Source of the DNA: Mytilus galloprovincialis
Lineage: Eukaryota > Mollusca > Bivalvia > Mytilida > Mytilidae
Reading direction: 5' to 3'
NCBI RefSeq assembly: GCF_965363235.1
Contig: NC_134844.1
Span: forward strand, 15,234,646-15,298,645
DNA: 64,000 nucleotides
Below the pieces are notes generated by a model. It did no database searches. It saw only the letters and a list, made by a program, of their open reading frames with translations, and was not told the origin of the DNA. How positions within the stretch are numbered: position 1 is the first letter of the stretch; each line of letters opens with the position of its first letter. Both the position numbers and the translations under genes were made by a program. This document shows, one piece after another, positions 1 through 11,510 of this stretch.

Positions 1-512
1 CTACGAGATTGAAATACATTTACTAGGTTTGGATTGTCCTAACCAATCAACGATCTTTAATTATTCACGTCTTATTAACTGTTGTAGAAAGAAAAAAAAA
101 AAAAAAAAAAAAAAAGATCTTCTGTATAAAAAATAAAGTTGGTGCTCGCAATACTGGTATACAAGTATAGTAATTATTTTTTAACTGATTGTTAATTGAT
201 TTCAAATTATCCTCTATAATCTTTTTGAGTTCATTTAATCTGCATTTGTTCTTCAATATCTAATCTTGCTTAACATTCATTTTTCATTACAACTTATAAA
301 GTATAGTCAACAATACAACTACAATACTGGTATATCAGTAATGTACCAGTATTGCTGTTTTTATAAAAAAAAGTTACAATACTGGTAATTTTTTTTATAC
401 CAGTATTGTAATACTTGTGATCACCAACTACAGGAGATCTCATTTGTACTAAAAAGTGGTTTATACATATACACATTCATGGAAATTCAATTCAGCATAT
501 AACATGTATAAC
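1..512. repeat. Non-coding flank with two short hairpins
   Basis: No gene is seen. A poly-A tract lies near 91-114. The motif CAATACTGGTA recurs and forms inverted pairs: 322-332 with 344-354, and TTACAATACTGGTA 374-387 with its exact complement 398-411. These look like small palindromic repeat units; function unknown. Confidence 0.5.
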
Positions 513-697
513 TTGATGATGATGATGATGAAGGAAGTTTTTAACAACCTTGACGATGATGATGATGAAGGAAGTTTTTAACAACCTTGATGATGATGAT
601 GATGAAGGAAGTTTTTAACAACCTTGACGATGATGATGATGAAGGAAGTTTTTAACAACCTTGACAATGATGATGATGAAGGAAGTTTTTAACAACC
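513..697 (+). repeat. 37-bp tandem repeat, 5 copies
   Basis: Five consecutive 37-bp units start at 513, 550, 587, 624 and 661. Each has a short GAT-rich run followed by GAAGGAAGTTTTTAACAACC. Units differ by one or two bases in the GAT run (TTGATGAT, TTGACGAT, TTGACAAT). The array lies about 180 bp upstream of the first recognised exon of the LYR-motif gene. Confidence 0.95.
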
Positions 698-909
698 TTG
701 ACTGGCTATATAGCCCTCACATGGTTGGTACTTGTGGGATCCCTCCAACCATTTATTCATTCACCAACAAAGCAATAAAGGAGGTCAAATAAGGTGTGGT
801 ATGAACTCTACAAGTACCATTACCATAGTTTTGATTATCAATGCTTACAGTTTATGTTTTTTTTTTTTTTTTTAGATAAGATGACCTAGCTGAATTTGGA
901 TTTGTCAAT

Positions 910-957
910 ATGTCAGGAAAGAATTTGAGGCCAAGAGTTATTGAATTATATAAAACT
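910..957 (+). CDS. ETFRF1: ETFRF1-like exon 1 (coding part)
   Basis: 16 codons, [16 protein letters not shown], ending in phase 0 at donor GTAAGTCA (958). The ATG at 910 is the first in frame and gives the length expected for the family. Confidence 0.85.
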
Positions 958-2929
958 GTAAGTCATTTACTTAACTTTGTCATTGGCACACACTGTGTGC
1001 TAGAAAACACATCTTGTCAGCTTGTTCATTAGTTTAGTCTCAATCAGACTGACTTGAAATTTATATGAAAATATGGAGATGTATTATGATTGCCAATGAA
1101 ACAACTATCCACCAAAGTTTAAATGAAGTGGATGTAAGCAATTATAAACAACCATACGGCATTCAACAATAAGAACAAAACCATATGTTATGGTTGGCTA
1201 TAAAAGGCCTTGACATCTGAGTAAATGAAACAATTCCATTGAGAAAAACTAACACCCTTATTTATAACAAAACAATTAATGTAAAAACAAATATGACAAG
1301 TGAACCAATGACAACCACTGAACTTTAAACTTTTTTGACTGTTAAACATGCTTGTGAAAGCTCAACCCTCCCCTAACCTGGGAGTCTGGGACAGTGGTGT
1401 TTCAGTACAATATATAACATATATAAGAACATGAAGAACAAACTATAAAAATAATTAAAAACACATTTCATAGTATAAATCCTTACACCAACTCTGGAAA
1501 TACTGAACAGAGTGCATCCAAATTAATGTGTATAATGTAAACTTAAATTTAGTAGCTACATGTAAAACTAACATGGGTCAAATAAAAAAAAACATCTTCT
1601 AAAAAAGTGCAAGATTTTTTACAAACTCAATTAGAAAACAAAAGTAAGAACATCAAATTTTGTACTGGAACATTATCTCAAAAACAGTTTCAATATGGAA
1701 TTTGCTAGTTTGATTTATCAATTTAGCCTCTTGATAAGACATGTTTATAAGTGGAAATTGCTTTAGAAGTTATTTCATGATGGTGTCCAAGCTTTCTGGG
1801 ATCTAAAAAAAATTCATCCAACTTTGTTTAAAGATCTTCAGGAAGCCTCTGGTTTTGTGGGATAAGTTTACACCTACTAAAATTTCATTGGCTGATTTAA
1901 TAATTAACAGAACAGAAAGTAAAACAGGTTGTTGTTAGACCTTTGTAAAGCTTGTACACAAAATTTATATATTTTAATCAGATTGATCATGGGTAAGAAT
2001 CATTATATAACTTCCAAAAAGCTTGTTTTTTTAAAGAATACACTTTGCATCGGAACTAAACACATTTATTTAAAAAACAGTTGTTGGCATGACGCAGGTT
2101 ATGTTCTTCTCATATATGTTATGATGTTATGATACTAAACCCCTCACAGGAAGGATTGTGCCTGATATTCATATGATGAAGACATAATCTTTCAATCAGT
2201 TTAATTGAAGTCTGGAGCTGGCATGTCAGTTAACTGCTAGTAGTCTGATGTTATTTATGTATTATTGTCATTTTGTTTATTTTCTTTGGTTACATCTTCT
2301 GACATCAGACTCGGACTTCTCTTGAACTGAATTTTAATGTACGTATTGTTATGCATTTACTTTTCTGCATTGGCTAGAGGTATAGGGGGAGGGTTGAGAT
2401 CTCATAAACATGTTTAACCCCACCACATTTTTGCGCCTGTCCCAAGTCAGGAGCCTCTGGCCTTTGTTAGTCTTGTATTATTTTTAATTTTATTTTCTTG
2501 TGTACAATTTGGAGTTTAGTATGGCGTTCATTTTCACTGAACTAGTATATATATTTGTTTAGGGGCCAGCTGAAGGACGCCTCTGGGGGGCGGGAATTTT
2601 TCACTGCATTGAAGACCTGTTGGTGACCTTCTGCTGTTGTCTTCTCTGTGGTCGGGTTGTTGTCTCTTTGACACATTCCCCATTTCCATTCTCAATTCTC
2701 TTTTTCTTTTCAGTTACTGTATTATGGGAAGGAATATCCGTTAGGTTATGAATACTTCCGGGAGAGATTGAAGAAAGCGTTTCTAGGTAATAAAGATGTG
2801 ACAGATCCAGAAAAGATTGAACAGTTAATAGCTCGAGGAGAGTTTGTAAAGAAAGAAATTGAAGCTTTATATATGCTTAGAAAATACAGAACATTAAAAA
2901 AGAGATATTATTCGGATGAAAAAAAGTAG
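910..2929 (+). CDS. ETFRF1: ETFRF1/LYRM5-like LYR-motif protein (two coding exons)
   Basis: Complete 87-aa protein from joined exons 910-957 and 2714-2929. It begins [16 protein letters not shown] and continues [15 protein letters not shown]. Conserved blocks include [19 protein letters not shown] and the C-terminal [14 protein letters not shown]. Order, length (human about 88-90 aa) and motifs match ETFRF1 (LYRM5), a small mitochondrial LYR-family protein reported to regulate electron-transfer flavoprotein by displacing its FAD. The first LYR-type helix (ELYKTLLYYG) spans the splice junction. The 1.76-kb intron has donor GTAAGT and acceptor TTTTCAG, and contains two repeats. A possible 5' UTR acceptor (poly-T then AG at 874-875) suggests a non-coding exon upstream. 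ORF-only methods miss this gene because the exons are short. Confidence 0.9.
1049..1420. repeat. SINE-like dispersed repeat in ETFRF1 intron
   Basis: Resembles 43165-43460: both hold 'GATTGCCAATGAAACAACTATCC'-type sequence (with substitutions), then a 'GATGTAAGCAATTA' block, 'CATACGG', and later a 'cctgac/ggac' GC-rich block before an 'aaacatg' motif. No protein is encoded. Exact ends are uncertain. Confidence 0.55.
2139..2696 (+). repeat. ~560-bp dispersed repeat (family B), copy 1
   Basis: Near-identical to 60094-60582 (same strand) and 47165-47735 (inverted). It begins near GGAAGGATTGTGCCTGAT and ends CCCCATTTCCATTCTCAAT. It sits directly upstream of the ETFRF1 exon 2 acceptor. No ORF was seen; non-autonomous and of unassigned class. 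Confidence 0.85.
2714..2929 (+). CDS. ETFRF1: ETFRF1-like exon 2
   Basis: 71 codons plus TAG after a pyrimidine-rich acceptor (TTTCTTTTCAG). It encodes the bulk of the helical LYR fold and ends in YYSDEKK. Confidence 0.92.
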   Translation, partial: LLYYGKEYPLGYEYFRERLKKAFLGNKDVTDPEKIEQLIARGEFVKKEIEALYMLRKYRTLKKRYYSDEKK

Positions 2930-2954
2930 TGATAACTTGCCAAATTGTTTTATA

Positions 2955-2960
2955 AATAAA
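2955..2960 (+). terminator. Candidate polyadenylation signal of the ETFRF1-like gene
   Basis: AATAAA lies 26 bases after the stop codon. A terminal-inverted-repeat element starts 4 bases later, so cleavage would be expected inside the transposon. Confidence 0.5.
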
Positions 2961-3041
2961 TTATTATACGACCGCAAAATTTGAAAAATTTTTCGTCGTA
3001 TATTGCTATCACGTTGGCGTCGTCGTCGTCCGAATACTTTT

Positions 3042-3665
3042 AGTTTTCGCACTCTAACTTTAGTAAAAGTGAATAGAAATCTATGAAATTTTAACACAAG
3101 GTTTATGACCACAAAAGGAAGGTTGGGATTGATTTTGGGTGTTTTAGTCCCAACATTTTAGGAATTAGGGGCCAAAAAGGGCCCAAATAAGCATTTTCTT
3201 GGTTTTCGCACTATAACTTTAGTTTAAGTAAATAGAAATCTATGAAATTTTGACATAAGGTTTATGACCACAAAAGAAAGGTTGGGATTGATTTTGGGAG
3301 TTTTGGTTCCAACAGTTTAGGAATTAGGGGCCAAAAAAGGGCCCAAATAAGCATTATTCTTGGTTTTCGCACAATAACTTTAGTTTAAGTAAATAGAAAT
3401 CAATGAAATTTAAACACAATGTTTATGACCACAAAAGGAAGGTTGGTATTGATTTTGGGAGTTTAGGTCCCAACAGTTTAGGAATTAGGGGCCAAAAAGG
3501 GACCCAAATAAGCATTTTTCTTGGTTTTCGCACCATAACTTTAGTATAAGTAAATAGAAATCTATGAAATTTAAACACAAGGTTTATGACCATAAAAGGA
3601 AGGTTGGTATTGATTTTGGGAGTTTTGGTCCCAACAGTTTAGGAATAAAGGGCCCAAAGGGTCCA
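3042..3665 (+). repeat. ~160-bp tandem monomers (about 4)
   Basis: Monomer spacing is 159, 161 and 161 bases. Each contains 'TTTTCGCACTATAACTTTAG' and 'GGTTTATGACCACAAAAG' with few changes. Internal to the TIR element at 2964-4939. Confidence 0.85.
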
Positions 3666-4189
3666 GATTTAAACTTTGTTTGATTTTATCAAAAATTGAA
3701 TAATTGGGGTTCTTTGATATGCCGAATCTAACTGTGTATGTAGATTCTTAATTTTTGGTCCCGTTTTCAAATTGGTCTACATTAAGGTCCAAAGGGTCCA
3801 AAATTAAACTTAGTTTGATTTTAACAAAAATTGAATCCTTGGGGTTCTTTGATATGCTGAATCTAAAAATGTACTTAGATTTTTTATTATTGGCCCAGTT
3901 TTCAAGTTGGTCCAAATCGGGGTCCAAAATTAAAGTTTGTTTGATTTCATCAAAAATTGAATAATTGGGGTTCTTTGATATGCCAAATCTAACTGTGTAT
4001 GTAGATTCTTAATTTTTGGTCCCGTTTTAAAATTGGTTTACATTAACGTCCAAAGTGTCCAAAATTAAACTAAGTTTGATTTTAACAAAAATTGAATTCT
4101 TGGGCCTCTTTGATATGCTGAATCTAAACATGTACTTAGATTTTTGATTATGGGCCCAGTTTTCAAGTTGGTCCAAATAGGAATCCAAA

Positions 4190-4410
4190 ATTATTATATT
4201 AAGTATTGTGCAATAGCAAGAAATTTTCAATTGCACAGTATTCAGCAATAGCAAGAAATCTTCAATTGCACAGTATTGTGCAATAGCAAGAAATCTTCAA
4301 TTGCACAGTATTGTGCAATAGCAAATATTTTCAATTGCACAGTATTGCACAATAGCAAGAAATATCTAATTGCACAATATTGTGCAATAGCAAGAAATTC
4401 CAATTGGATT
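4190..4410. repeat. Short palindromic tandem units (GTGCAATAGCAAGAAAT)
   Basis: The motif TTGTGCAATAGCAAGAAAT followed by CTTCAATTGCACAGTA recurs about five to six times at ~35-bp spacing. TTGCAC and GTGCAA halves make each unit partly self-complementary. Internal to the same TIR element. Confidence 0.8.
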
Positions 4411-5279
4411 TCAATTGGAGTTATCTTTCTTTGTCCAGAATAGTAGTTGAATCAACTTAAATCATTGTTTTATACAATATACAATGTATATTCACTTTTA
4501 CTACCAACTGATAGATTAAAACAATCTTTACCATTCAGTGATAACAAGCACTTTTTACATTTTAATATTTTATGATGTATTTAAATGAGTAGTTATTGTT
4601 GCAAACTTCATTAGAAATTTGAATTGAGATCAGTTTTGAAATAAGGGAAAGGGGGATGTGAAAAAAAAATTGGAGGGTCAATTTTTTTCATTTCAGATTT
4701 CATAAATAAAAAGAAAATTTCTTCAAACATTTTTTTGAGAGGATTAATATTCAACAGCATAGTGAATTGCTCAAAGGCAAACATTTTTTTTAAGTTCATG
4801 AGACCACATTCATTCTGTGTCAGAAACCTATGCTGTGTCAACTATTTAATCACAATCCAAATTCAGAGCTGAATCCAGCTTGAATGTTGTGTCCATACTT
4901 GCCCCAACCGTTCAGGGTTCAACCTCTGCGGTCGTATAAAGCTACGCCCTGCGGAGCATCTGGTTTATTTTTGTACTTATTTTTTTTTTAAAGCAGTTAG
5001 TGACATTAAAAATAAAACTTGTCTAAGAGGTTTTATTGTTAAAAAAAGACTTTCTACTTCAAAACTGTGAAATAATAAAAAAAAAAAAAAATTGAAGTTA
5101 GGATGGTAAAGGGGTTATCATGTAGAAGTTTATTAAAAAAAAGTTGATTGATAGTCATGTGTTGAAAGGAGGCATGAGGTTATTAGACTTGTAAATAAAT
5201 ATATAAGAATAAAAATGTTTATTTAACCAAGGTAACTCATTTAATAATGACATGTAATCTTCCATGAGCCCTTAAAAAA

Positions 5280-5880
5280 CACCCATCTACATCTTCATTC
5301 TACATTGATCTGTCAAACTTGACCAATATTCCACGCTTCCGGTGGACGTAAAAAAAAGAGTAATTTTGTAAGATAACCAAAGAGTATACAAGCGAGTATA
5401 AAGTATTAAAAAAAATATAATAAAGCAATGTATTAAAAAAAGAGAGGGCGGGGGGGGGGGGGGGGGGAGGGGGGTCCCATTTGCTTTTCGTTCATCTTGC
5501 CTGAACCAATCTAGCGTTCGTGGCGGTTCCAGGGAAAATAATCCACGCCGGCATAGCTCTAGTCCATTATTTGACTTACTTTGCAAAATGGGGGACTGCA
5601 CAGATTAGATAGAAAGTGTTGAAAGCTCCCTCTTGAAAGATACCAAGGAGGGAGCCTCAGCTATAGTTGCTAGTAGTGAGTTCCAAACTGGCACTGTTCT
5701 TGGGGAAAAAAACCTATCAGATTCAGTTAATAATACCAGAATATCTAAATGTTCTAATACTTTAATAATGCGACAAGTTTTATAAGCTTATGAACCCTTT
5801 CCAGATTACAGTTTGTGGTAAGACCCCATACTGTACAACATATGTCATAACAGGTAATATAGCTATTGTAAAAAAGAAGT
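5280..5880 (-). pseudogene. LINE 3'-end relic (RT C-terminal region)
   Basis: Minus-strand translation in broken frames reads ..CCTVWGL..CNLERVHKLIKLVALL.. and then FFPRTVPVWNSLLATIAEAP followed by SLVSFKRELSTLSI. These are the typical 'LERVQ..' and 'FPRT...WNSLP..SL..FK..L' ends of non-LTR retrotransposon reverse transcriptases. Stops and frame changes show it is dead. A G-rich run lies at 5447-5475. Confidence 0.65.
5447..5475 (+). repeat. Poly-G run
   Basis: A nearly uninterrupted run of G (about 18) followed by AGGGGGG. It could fold as a quadruplex and is prone to sequencing slippage. Confidence 0.9.
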
Positions 5881-6650
5881 AGGACCTTTAAAATGGTAAA
5901 TATTGTTTCAATGTTTTATCCGGTTTATTCCCAAGTCAAACTGAAGTACTATCATTAATTGTTATTTACCAGTTCTTCATATCTTTCAACTGTTCTTAGC
6001 ATTTGTCTTAGCATTTATCTTAGCAGTCAGGAAACAGTTACGACAATAGTTCAATAACAGTTTGATAGCAATTTGGGTTTTAATCTGTGTTATAAAAATG
6101 CTTGGATCTGGGTGTATTTTCATCTTGAAAGTAAACCTTTATTTGATGATTATTTGATCATTTTCAAGCCCTTTCAAATGTGCATTTTGGCTCCAAGTTT
6201 AATTTAGGCTAAATGGAATACTTTCACACACCTGCAGTACAGTAAGATTAAGTTACAGTTATTGCATATGTATATTCCGACATAACTTTGTAGGGGAAAA
6301 CATAAATCATACAGAAAGCCCCAAAGTGGGGCGGGGGTTGTAGTTTATTCAAATAGAATAGCTGATGTTGACAGGATTGTAATAAACTACTAGCATATAC
6401 TTACAGTGCGAGATGTTATTTGAAAATGAAGATATGAATATTTTAATATAATTTTGTAATAAAACTAAAATAAATCATATTCAAGAGTTGAATAAAGGGG
6501 GAGATAATTTTAGATAAACCTAGGCTGCAAATAATTGATAGGTTAATGTTTGACCAAACAATCCATTTAATGAAGTTAATATATGTTACTGAAGTTATTT
6601 AGGAAATTGGAAACATATTACATGTATTAAGATTTTTTTGTTTAAAACAC
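5881..6650. other. No gene recognised
   Basis: AT-rich sequence with no convincing ORF, RNA gene or repeat match within the window. Confidence 0.5.
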
Positions 6651-6654
6651 TTTA

Positions 6655-8225
6655 AATCCAAAAGATCCATCATCCAAGATGGCCGCCAGAGGTAAACTTA
6701 GTTTAACATAGGACCCTATGGGAAATACATACAAATGTTTTCTTTTAAAGAACCACTAAATGGAATGAAATAAAACATGGCATGAATGTTCCTTATTAGT
6801 TGTTCCTTACGAGTTGCTGACCAAGTGTCGTAACTATGTAACAAACCCATCATCCAAGATGGCAGCAAGCGGGGCACTACGTTAAACGTAGCCTTAGGAC
6901 CCAAAGGACAATACATAAAAATGTCTTCTTTTAGAGAAGCACTGAATGGACTGGAATGAAATAAAACATAGCAAAAATGTCCCTTATTACTGTGCTTAAT
7001 ACCCACATCTCAAGATGGCGGACTCTAAACTCGTTGATATTTAGTTCATACAAAATCTACCTTTTGCGAAGTTTTTCATGCAAAATGTAATATTTATAGG
7101 ATTCCTGAATAAAGAAATCACTAACAGTTACCATAAATTTGTTAATTTAGAGTTCACTAAAGCGCAAGACCAACTCTAAAAAGAGCATAAGACATCCGTA
7201 ACTTTTTGATCGAATCGAAGCAGACTGTCTGTAACTTTATTTTCAGATGTAGGTAACTTTTGATACAATTTTTTAAGAGCTGTAATTTCAACAATTAAAG
7301 GACAATTAACATTAGAAAACCACTAATTTGTAACCTACACGGCCGTTTATACTGCTCATTCACCATCAAATGTGATTTTATTAACGCATCATACTTACAC
7401 AACGGAAGTTTTATGTGGGGTTTGTGGTACTCCATCCTGGTTATGAAGTGCTGACCAAGAGTTGTAACTTTGTATGCGATCCATCATCAAAGATGGCCAA
7501 CAGGGAGCGGGGGACTTCGTTTAACATAAGATCCTATTAAAAATTCAAACACATGTCTTTCTTTAGAAGACCACTATAAGGAATGAAACCAAACATTACA
7601 CGAATCTTCCTTATGAGGTACTGACTACGTGTTGTTGAAGCCGATCTATCATCCAAGATGGTCGCCAGAGAGGGACTTAGTTTAGGCAGCAACCATTTGA
7701 TTTTCTGGGGTGGGGGGGGCTATGGTTTTTTTTTCTGGACAATTTTTTTTTTCGCCTGCGGCGAAAAACAATCTATTTTTTTCGCGACAAGTCGAAAACA
7801 TTTTTTTTCTTTCAATTTTAGCATTACATATAGTGGCAGCTGAGGGTGAAACAAACAATTTTTTTTTCTCAGAATCAAAAACAAATTATTTTTTCTCCAA
7901 AAACTGGAAACAAACTTTTTTTTCCAAAAAAAAACCATAGCCCCCCCCCCCCCGAAAATCAAATGGTTGCTGCCTTAACATATATCCTTTATGGAAAATA
8001 ATACAAATGTATTCTTTTAGAGAACCACGGAATGAATGGAATACTTATGAGGTGTTGACCAAGAGTTGTTACTTTGTAGCAATCCATCAATCATGATTGC
8101 TGCCAATGGGGGATTTAGTTTAAACAAAGGACCATATGGGAAATATATTTAAATATCTTATTTTAGAAAACCGATTAATGAATTGAAAAAAACCAACATG
8201 GTATGCATATTTCTTTTGAGGTGCT
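6655..8225. repeat. Degenerate ~160-180-bp repeat array
   Basis: Landmark 'CATCATCCAAGATGGCCGCC' or variants recurs near 6667, 6848, 7480, 7646 and 8082, each followed by 'GGACCCTATGGGAAAT'-like and 'AGAACCACTAAATGGAATGAA'-like blocks. A weaker copy starts near 7008. Copies are diverged, and a MITE interrupts the array at 7685-7974. Confidence 0.7.
7685..7974. mobile_element. MITE with TTA duplication (PIF/Harbinger-like size class)
   Basis: Inverted ends: GGCAGCAACCATTTGATTTT at 7685 and its complement ending at 7974, followed inward by G/C runs and CTATGGTTTTTTT / AAAAAACCATAG. The element is flanked by TTA at 7682-7684 and 7975-7977, a 3-bp target duplication of the TWA type used by PIF/Harbinger transposons. 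No transposase. The PIF/Harbinger assignment is inference from the duplication. Confidence 0.8.
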
Positions 8226-8605
8226 GACAAAAGAGGGACGAAAGATACCAAAGTGACAGTCAAACTCATAAATCTAAATCAAACTGACAACGCCATAGCT
8301 AAAAATGAAAAAGACAAACAAACAACAGCACACATGACACAACATAGAAAACTAAAGAATAAACAACACGAACCCCACCAAAAAACTAGGGGTGATCTCA
8401 GGTGCTCCGGAAGGGTAAGCAGATCCTGCTCCACATGTGGCACCCGTCGTGTTGCTTATGTGATAACAAATCCAGTACATAGTCTAATTCGGTAGGTCAC
8501 ATTCATGAAAGGGAAGGGGATTGTAGTTACGACGTAATGAACATATCCGATATCATTTGTGAAACGGTTATTCCATAACGGTCAACCAACTCGTGATGGC
8601 GTCCG
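8226..8605 (-). mobile_element. Penelope-like element 3' end, truncated copy
   Basis: Closely matches the left (3') end of the PLE at 37815-39653. It starts GAGGGACGAAAGATACCAAA, includes 'GGCACCCGTCGTGTTGCTTA', and ends in the RT C-terminus (rc of CTCGTGATGGCGTCCGTAAA, i.e. FYGRHHEL). A different repeat begins at about 8606. Confidence 0.85.
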
Positions 8606-9130
8606 TAAATAAAGGCAACAGTAGTATACCGCTGTCCAAAACTCATAAATCCATGGACAAAAAACAAAATCGGGGTAACAAACTAAAACCGAGGGAAACG
8701 CATTAAATATAAGAGGAGAACAACGACACAACACTAAAATGTAACACACACAGAAACGGACCAAGCATCAGACAAAATCCCACGAGAATAACAAATATAA
8801 CATCAAAACCAAATACATGAATTTGGGATAGACAAGTACCGTGACACGTCTTATCGCAATGTGAAATTACACTCAAAAATAAGAGAAAACAAACGACGCA
8901 ACGTTAAAATGTAACACACACAGAAACGAACAATAATATAACAATGGCCATATTCCTGACTTGGTACAGGACATTTTTAAAGGAAAAAATGGTGGGTTGA
9001 ACCTGGTTTTGTGGCATGCCAAACCTCGCACTTCAATGGCAATGTTAAATATAACATTGAAATGACAACATAATATTACAGGACTACAATACAAATAAAT
9101 AGGAGAACGTATTAGACAAAGAAACACATG
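8606..9130. repeat. Dispersed repeat family C, copy 1
   Basis: Contains 'AAAGGCAACAGTAGTATACC', 'GTAACACACACAGAAACG' (twice) and 'GGTTTTGTGGCATGCCAAAC'. Reverse-complement pieces occur at 47035-47160 and 47765-47935. No coding potential recognised. Confidence 0.7.
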
Positions 9131-9134
9131 ATTA

Positions 9135-9315
9135 ATGAATAACAAAAAGCATCAGGTTTAAAATTCAATACGTCAAAAACGCACCTCGTCCACACAAGAC
9201 TCACCAGTGACGCCCAGATATAAAAGATCGAAAGCGAAAAAAAGTACAAAGTTGTACAGCACTGAAGATCAAAAGTTGAAAAAGGCTGTGTCAAATACGG
9301 CTATGTTTTTATGCT
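9135..9315 (-). repeat. Retrozyme-like repeat, degenerate copy 1
   Basis: Minus strand matches the repeat at 14283-14471 (GACTCACCAGTGACGCC near 9209 is a degenerate form of the hammerhead core; 'GTGTCAAATACGGCTA' near the other end). The CUGAUGA core reads CTGGTGA and the GAAA box is lost, so a ribozyme is unlikely to work here. Confidence 0.65.
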
Positions 9316-11094
9316 TGGGATAAGAACATCCTTATTATTTAGAACAATTAATGCTATTGCAAACAGTGAATTTTATCAAATGAATATAACAGATATACAT
9401 AATGAAACTGAAGTATTAACTATTACAGAAAACAAACACGAATACATAATGCAAAGACCAACACAGAATAGACACACCCGACTCAGTCCAGGCCTCAACG
9501 CAGTAAATTGTGAAAATGACGTCACATACGATGGTGAAAAGGCATTGAAAATTACGTCACATTTAAAATTGTTGTTACTTGACTGATACTCACAGTGATC
9601 AAGACAGAGAAAGAGATCTTGGAGACCAAAACATATTGCCGATAAGTTCAGATGAACCAACAATATTCGATATATAAAAAGTTCGATATGTCAGAACCCA
9701 AACTCCATGAAATGATGTCAACTTAAAGAAAGCGAGAGCAGCATCGGCACCAGGACTAAACAGTATTTCATCCAGAGTTCATACGAACTGTCCAAACCTC
9801 GCAAAACAACTATGGAGACTTATCAAAGTGATATGGAGAAGACATCGGTTACCAGATAAGTGGTTAGAATCAGATGGTTGTTTTATTCCAAAGGAGGAAG
9901 ATTCTATAGAGCTTGAACGGTTTAGGACCATATCACTTCTCAACGCAAGGCTAAGGTTTGTCTTGCAAAACTATATTGAAATCTCAACTCAGAAAGGTGA
10001 AGTACCAGGAGTACTAGGGTGCCTCGCACATAAAAGTTTTTTTTAACAAAGACTATCCAGGAAGCAAACGAGAACAAAGGCGATTTGACTGTCCTTAGGT
10101 TAGACCTGGCAAACGCTTACGGAAGTACTAGTATACCAAGCTTATAGACCTTATCTTATAGATTTAACCCTGAATAAATACCACATGACTGTCAATGTAA
10201 GAGAAATACATCAGCACTATTTCAACAACTTTGTAATGAGGTTTACAGTTGTAGACTACACAACAGCGTGTCAAAGGCTAGAAGTGGGAATCGTTACAGG
10301 ATGTACCATATCAGTAGTTCTGTTCTCAGCAGCAATGAATCTACTGGTAAAATTAACAGAGAAGATGGACAGAGGACCAGTAATGCCATCTGGAGTCAGT
10401 CGACCACCAAGAATAAGAATTCATGGATGACATAAAAATAACCTCAAAGTCAGTTTCTGGAGGTAAGTAGATGTTGCAAGATCTTGGTGAGCTCATAGAC
10501 TGGGCACGCACGAAGTTCAAGCCTTCGAAGTCAAGGAGTCTGATATTGAAGAAAGGAAAGGTGAGCACAGAAGGATCCAAATTGGAGAGATATCATTCCA
10601 ACAATCATGGTGAAACCAGCTCAAATGATCGGGCAAGTGGTTAAGAGCCTCCTTGAACGACAGACAAGGTGTAGATGAATAGGTATCACAGACAGGAAAG
10701 TGGATGGGCATTATTGAGAAGTCTGGTTTACCTGAGAAGTACAAGGCATGGTGTTATCAGCATGGAATATAAGCAAGGAGCTGTTGATGTACGAAGAACC
10801 TCTTACCAAAGTTAAAAGTTTAGTGAGAATGTGCAGGAGACACCGTCACACTTAAGTAAATGGCTTGGGGTTCCAAAGTGCTTTAGCAGCATTGGTTTGT
10901 ACAGCTCCAGTTCAAAAATCCAACTACCACTGTCCTCTATTACAGAGGTGTCAACCAAACCAGATAAGTTATAATGTTAAGAGACAGTAAAGATGGCAAA
11001 TGCAAGGTGAAAGAAGCAAATGTTAATGTCAGGACAGGAATAAAATGGGTGGTCAAGAGCGTGGTTGAAGATACAGAGAGCAGATTAAGATTTT

Positions 11095-11510
11095 TTTATT
11101 GAGTTAAGCCTTCCAATTGATATTTTATAGTGTGTTTTTCTAGGTTGTGATATTATACTATTGTTTCAGAAAAGACAGAAGATTTTGTACCATTAAAACG
11201 TTTAATTAATCCCGCTGCAAATGTTTTCACCTGTCAGGAATCTGATGTACAGTAGTTGTCGTCTGTTTATATAGTTCATACGTGTTTCTCGTTTCTCGTT
11301 TTTATATAGATTATACCGTTGTTTTTCCCGTTTGAATGGTTTTACACTAGTAATTTTTGGGCCCTTTATAGCTTGCTGTTCGGTGTGAGCCAAGGCTCTG
11401 TGTTGAAGGCCGTACCTTGACCTAAAATGGTTTACTTTTAAAAATTGTTTCTAATATTTAGATGGAGAGTTGTCTCATTGGCACTTATAATACATCTTCC
11501 TATATCTATA
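11095..11510 (+). repeat. Family E dispersed repeat, copy inside LINE
   Basis: Matches 54950-55360: 'GAGTTAAGCCTTCCAATTGA', 'CGTTTCTCGTTTCTCGTTTT', 'GTGAGCCAAGGCTCTGTGTT', ending 'GTTGTCTCATTGGCACTTAT'. It interrupts the LINE relic between its RT and C-terminal parts. No ORF. Confidence 0.85.

Larger units (their letters stand above)
2964..4939. mobile_element. ~2-kb TIR element with internal tandem repeats
   Basis: Perfect 13-bp terminal inverted repeats: TTATACGACCGCA at 2964-2976 and TGCGGTCGTATAA at 4927-4939. Inside are about four ~160-bp monomers (GGTTTTCGC landmarks near 3042, 3201, 3362, 3523), then ~130-bp monomers (GGGGTTCTTTGATATG near 3706, 3841, 3967, ~4100), then short palindromic units (4190-4410). 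No transposase ORF. It looks like a non-autonomous DNA element; homologous monomers occur at 40364-41406. Confidence 0.8.

Noticed and set aside
7658-7962. ORFs rich in FFF/KKK
   Set aside because: Homopolymer-rich MITE sequence, not protein-like.
9311-9586. 91-aa ORF (MLGIRTSLLFRTINAIANSE..)
   Set aside because: No family recognised; lies between a degenerate retrozyme-like repeat and a dead LINE; antisense ORF of equal length, so probably chance.
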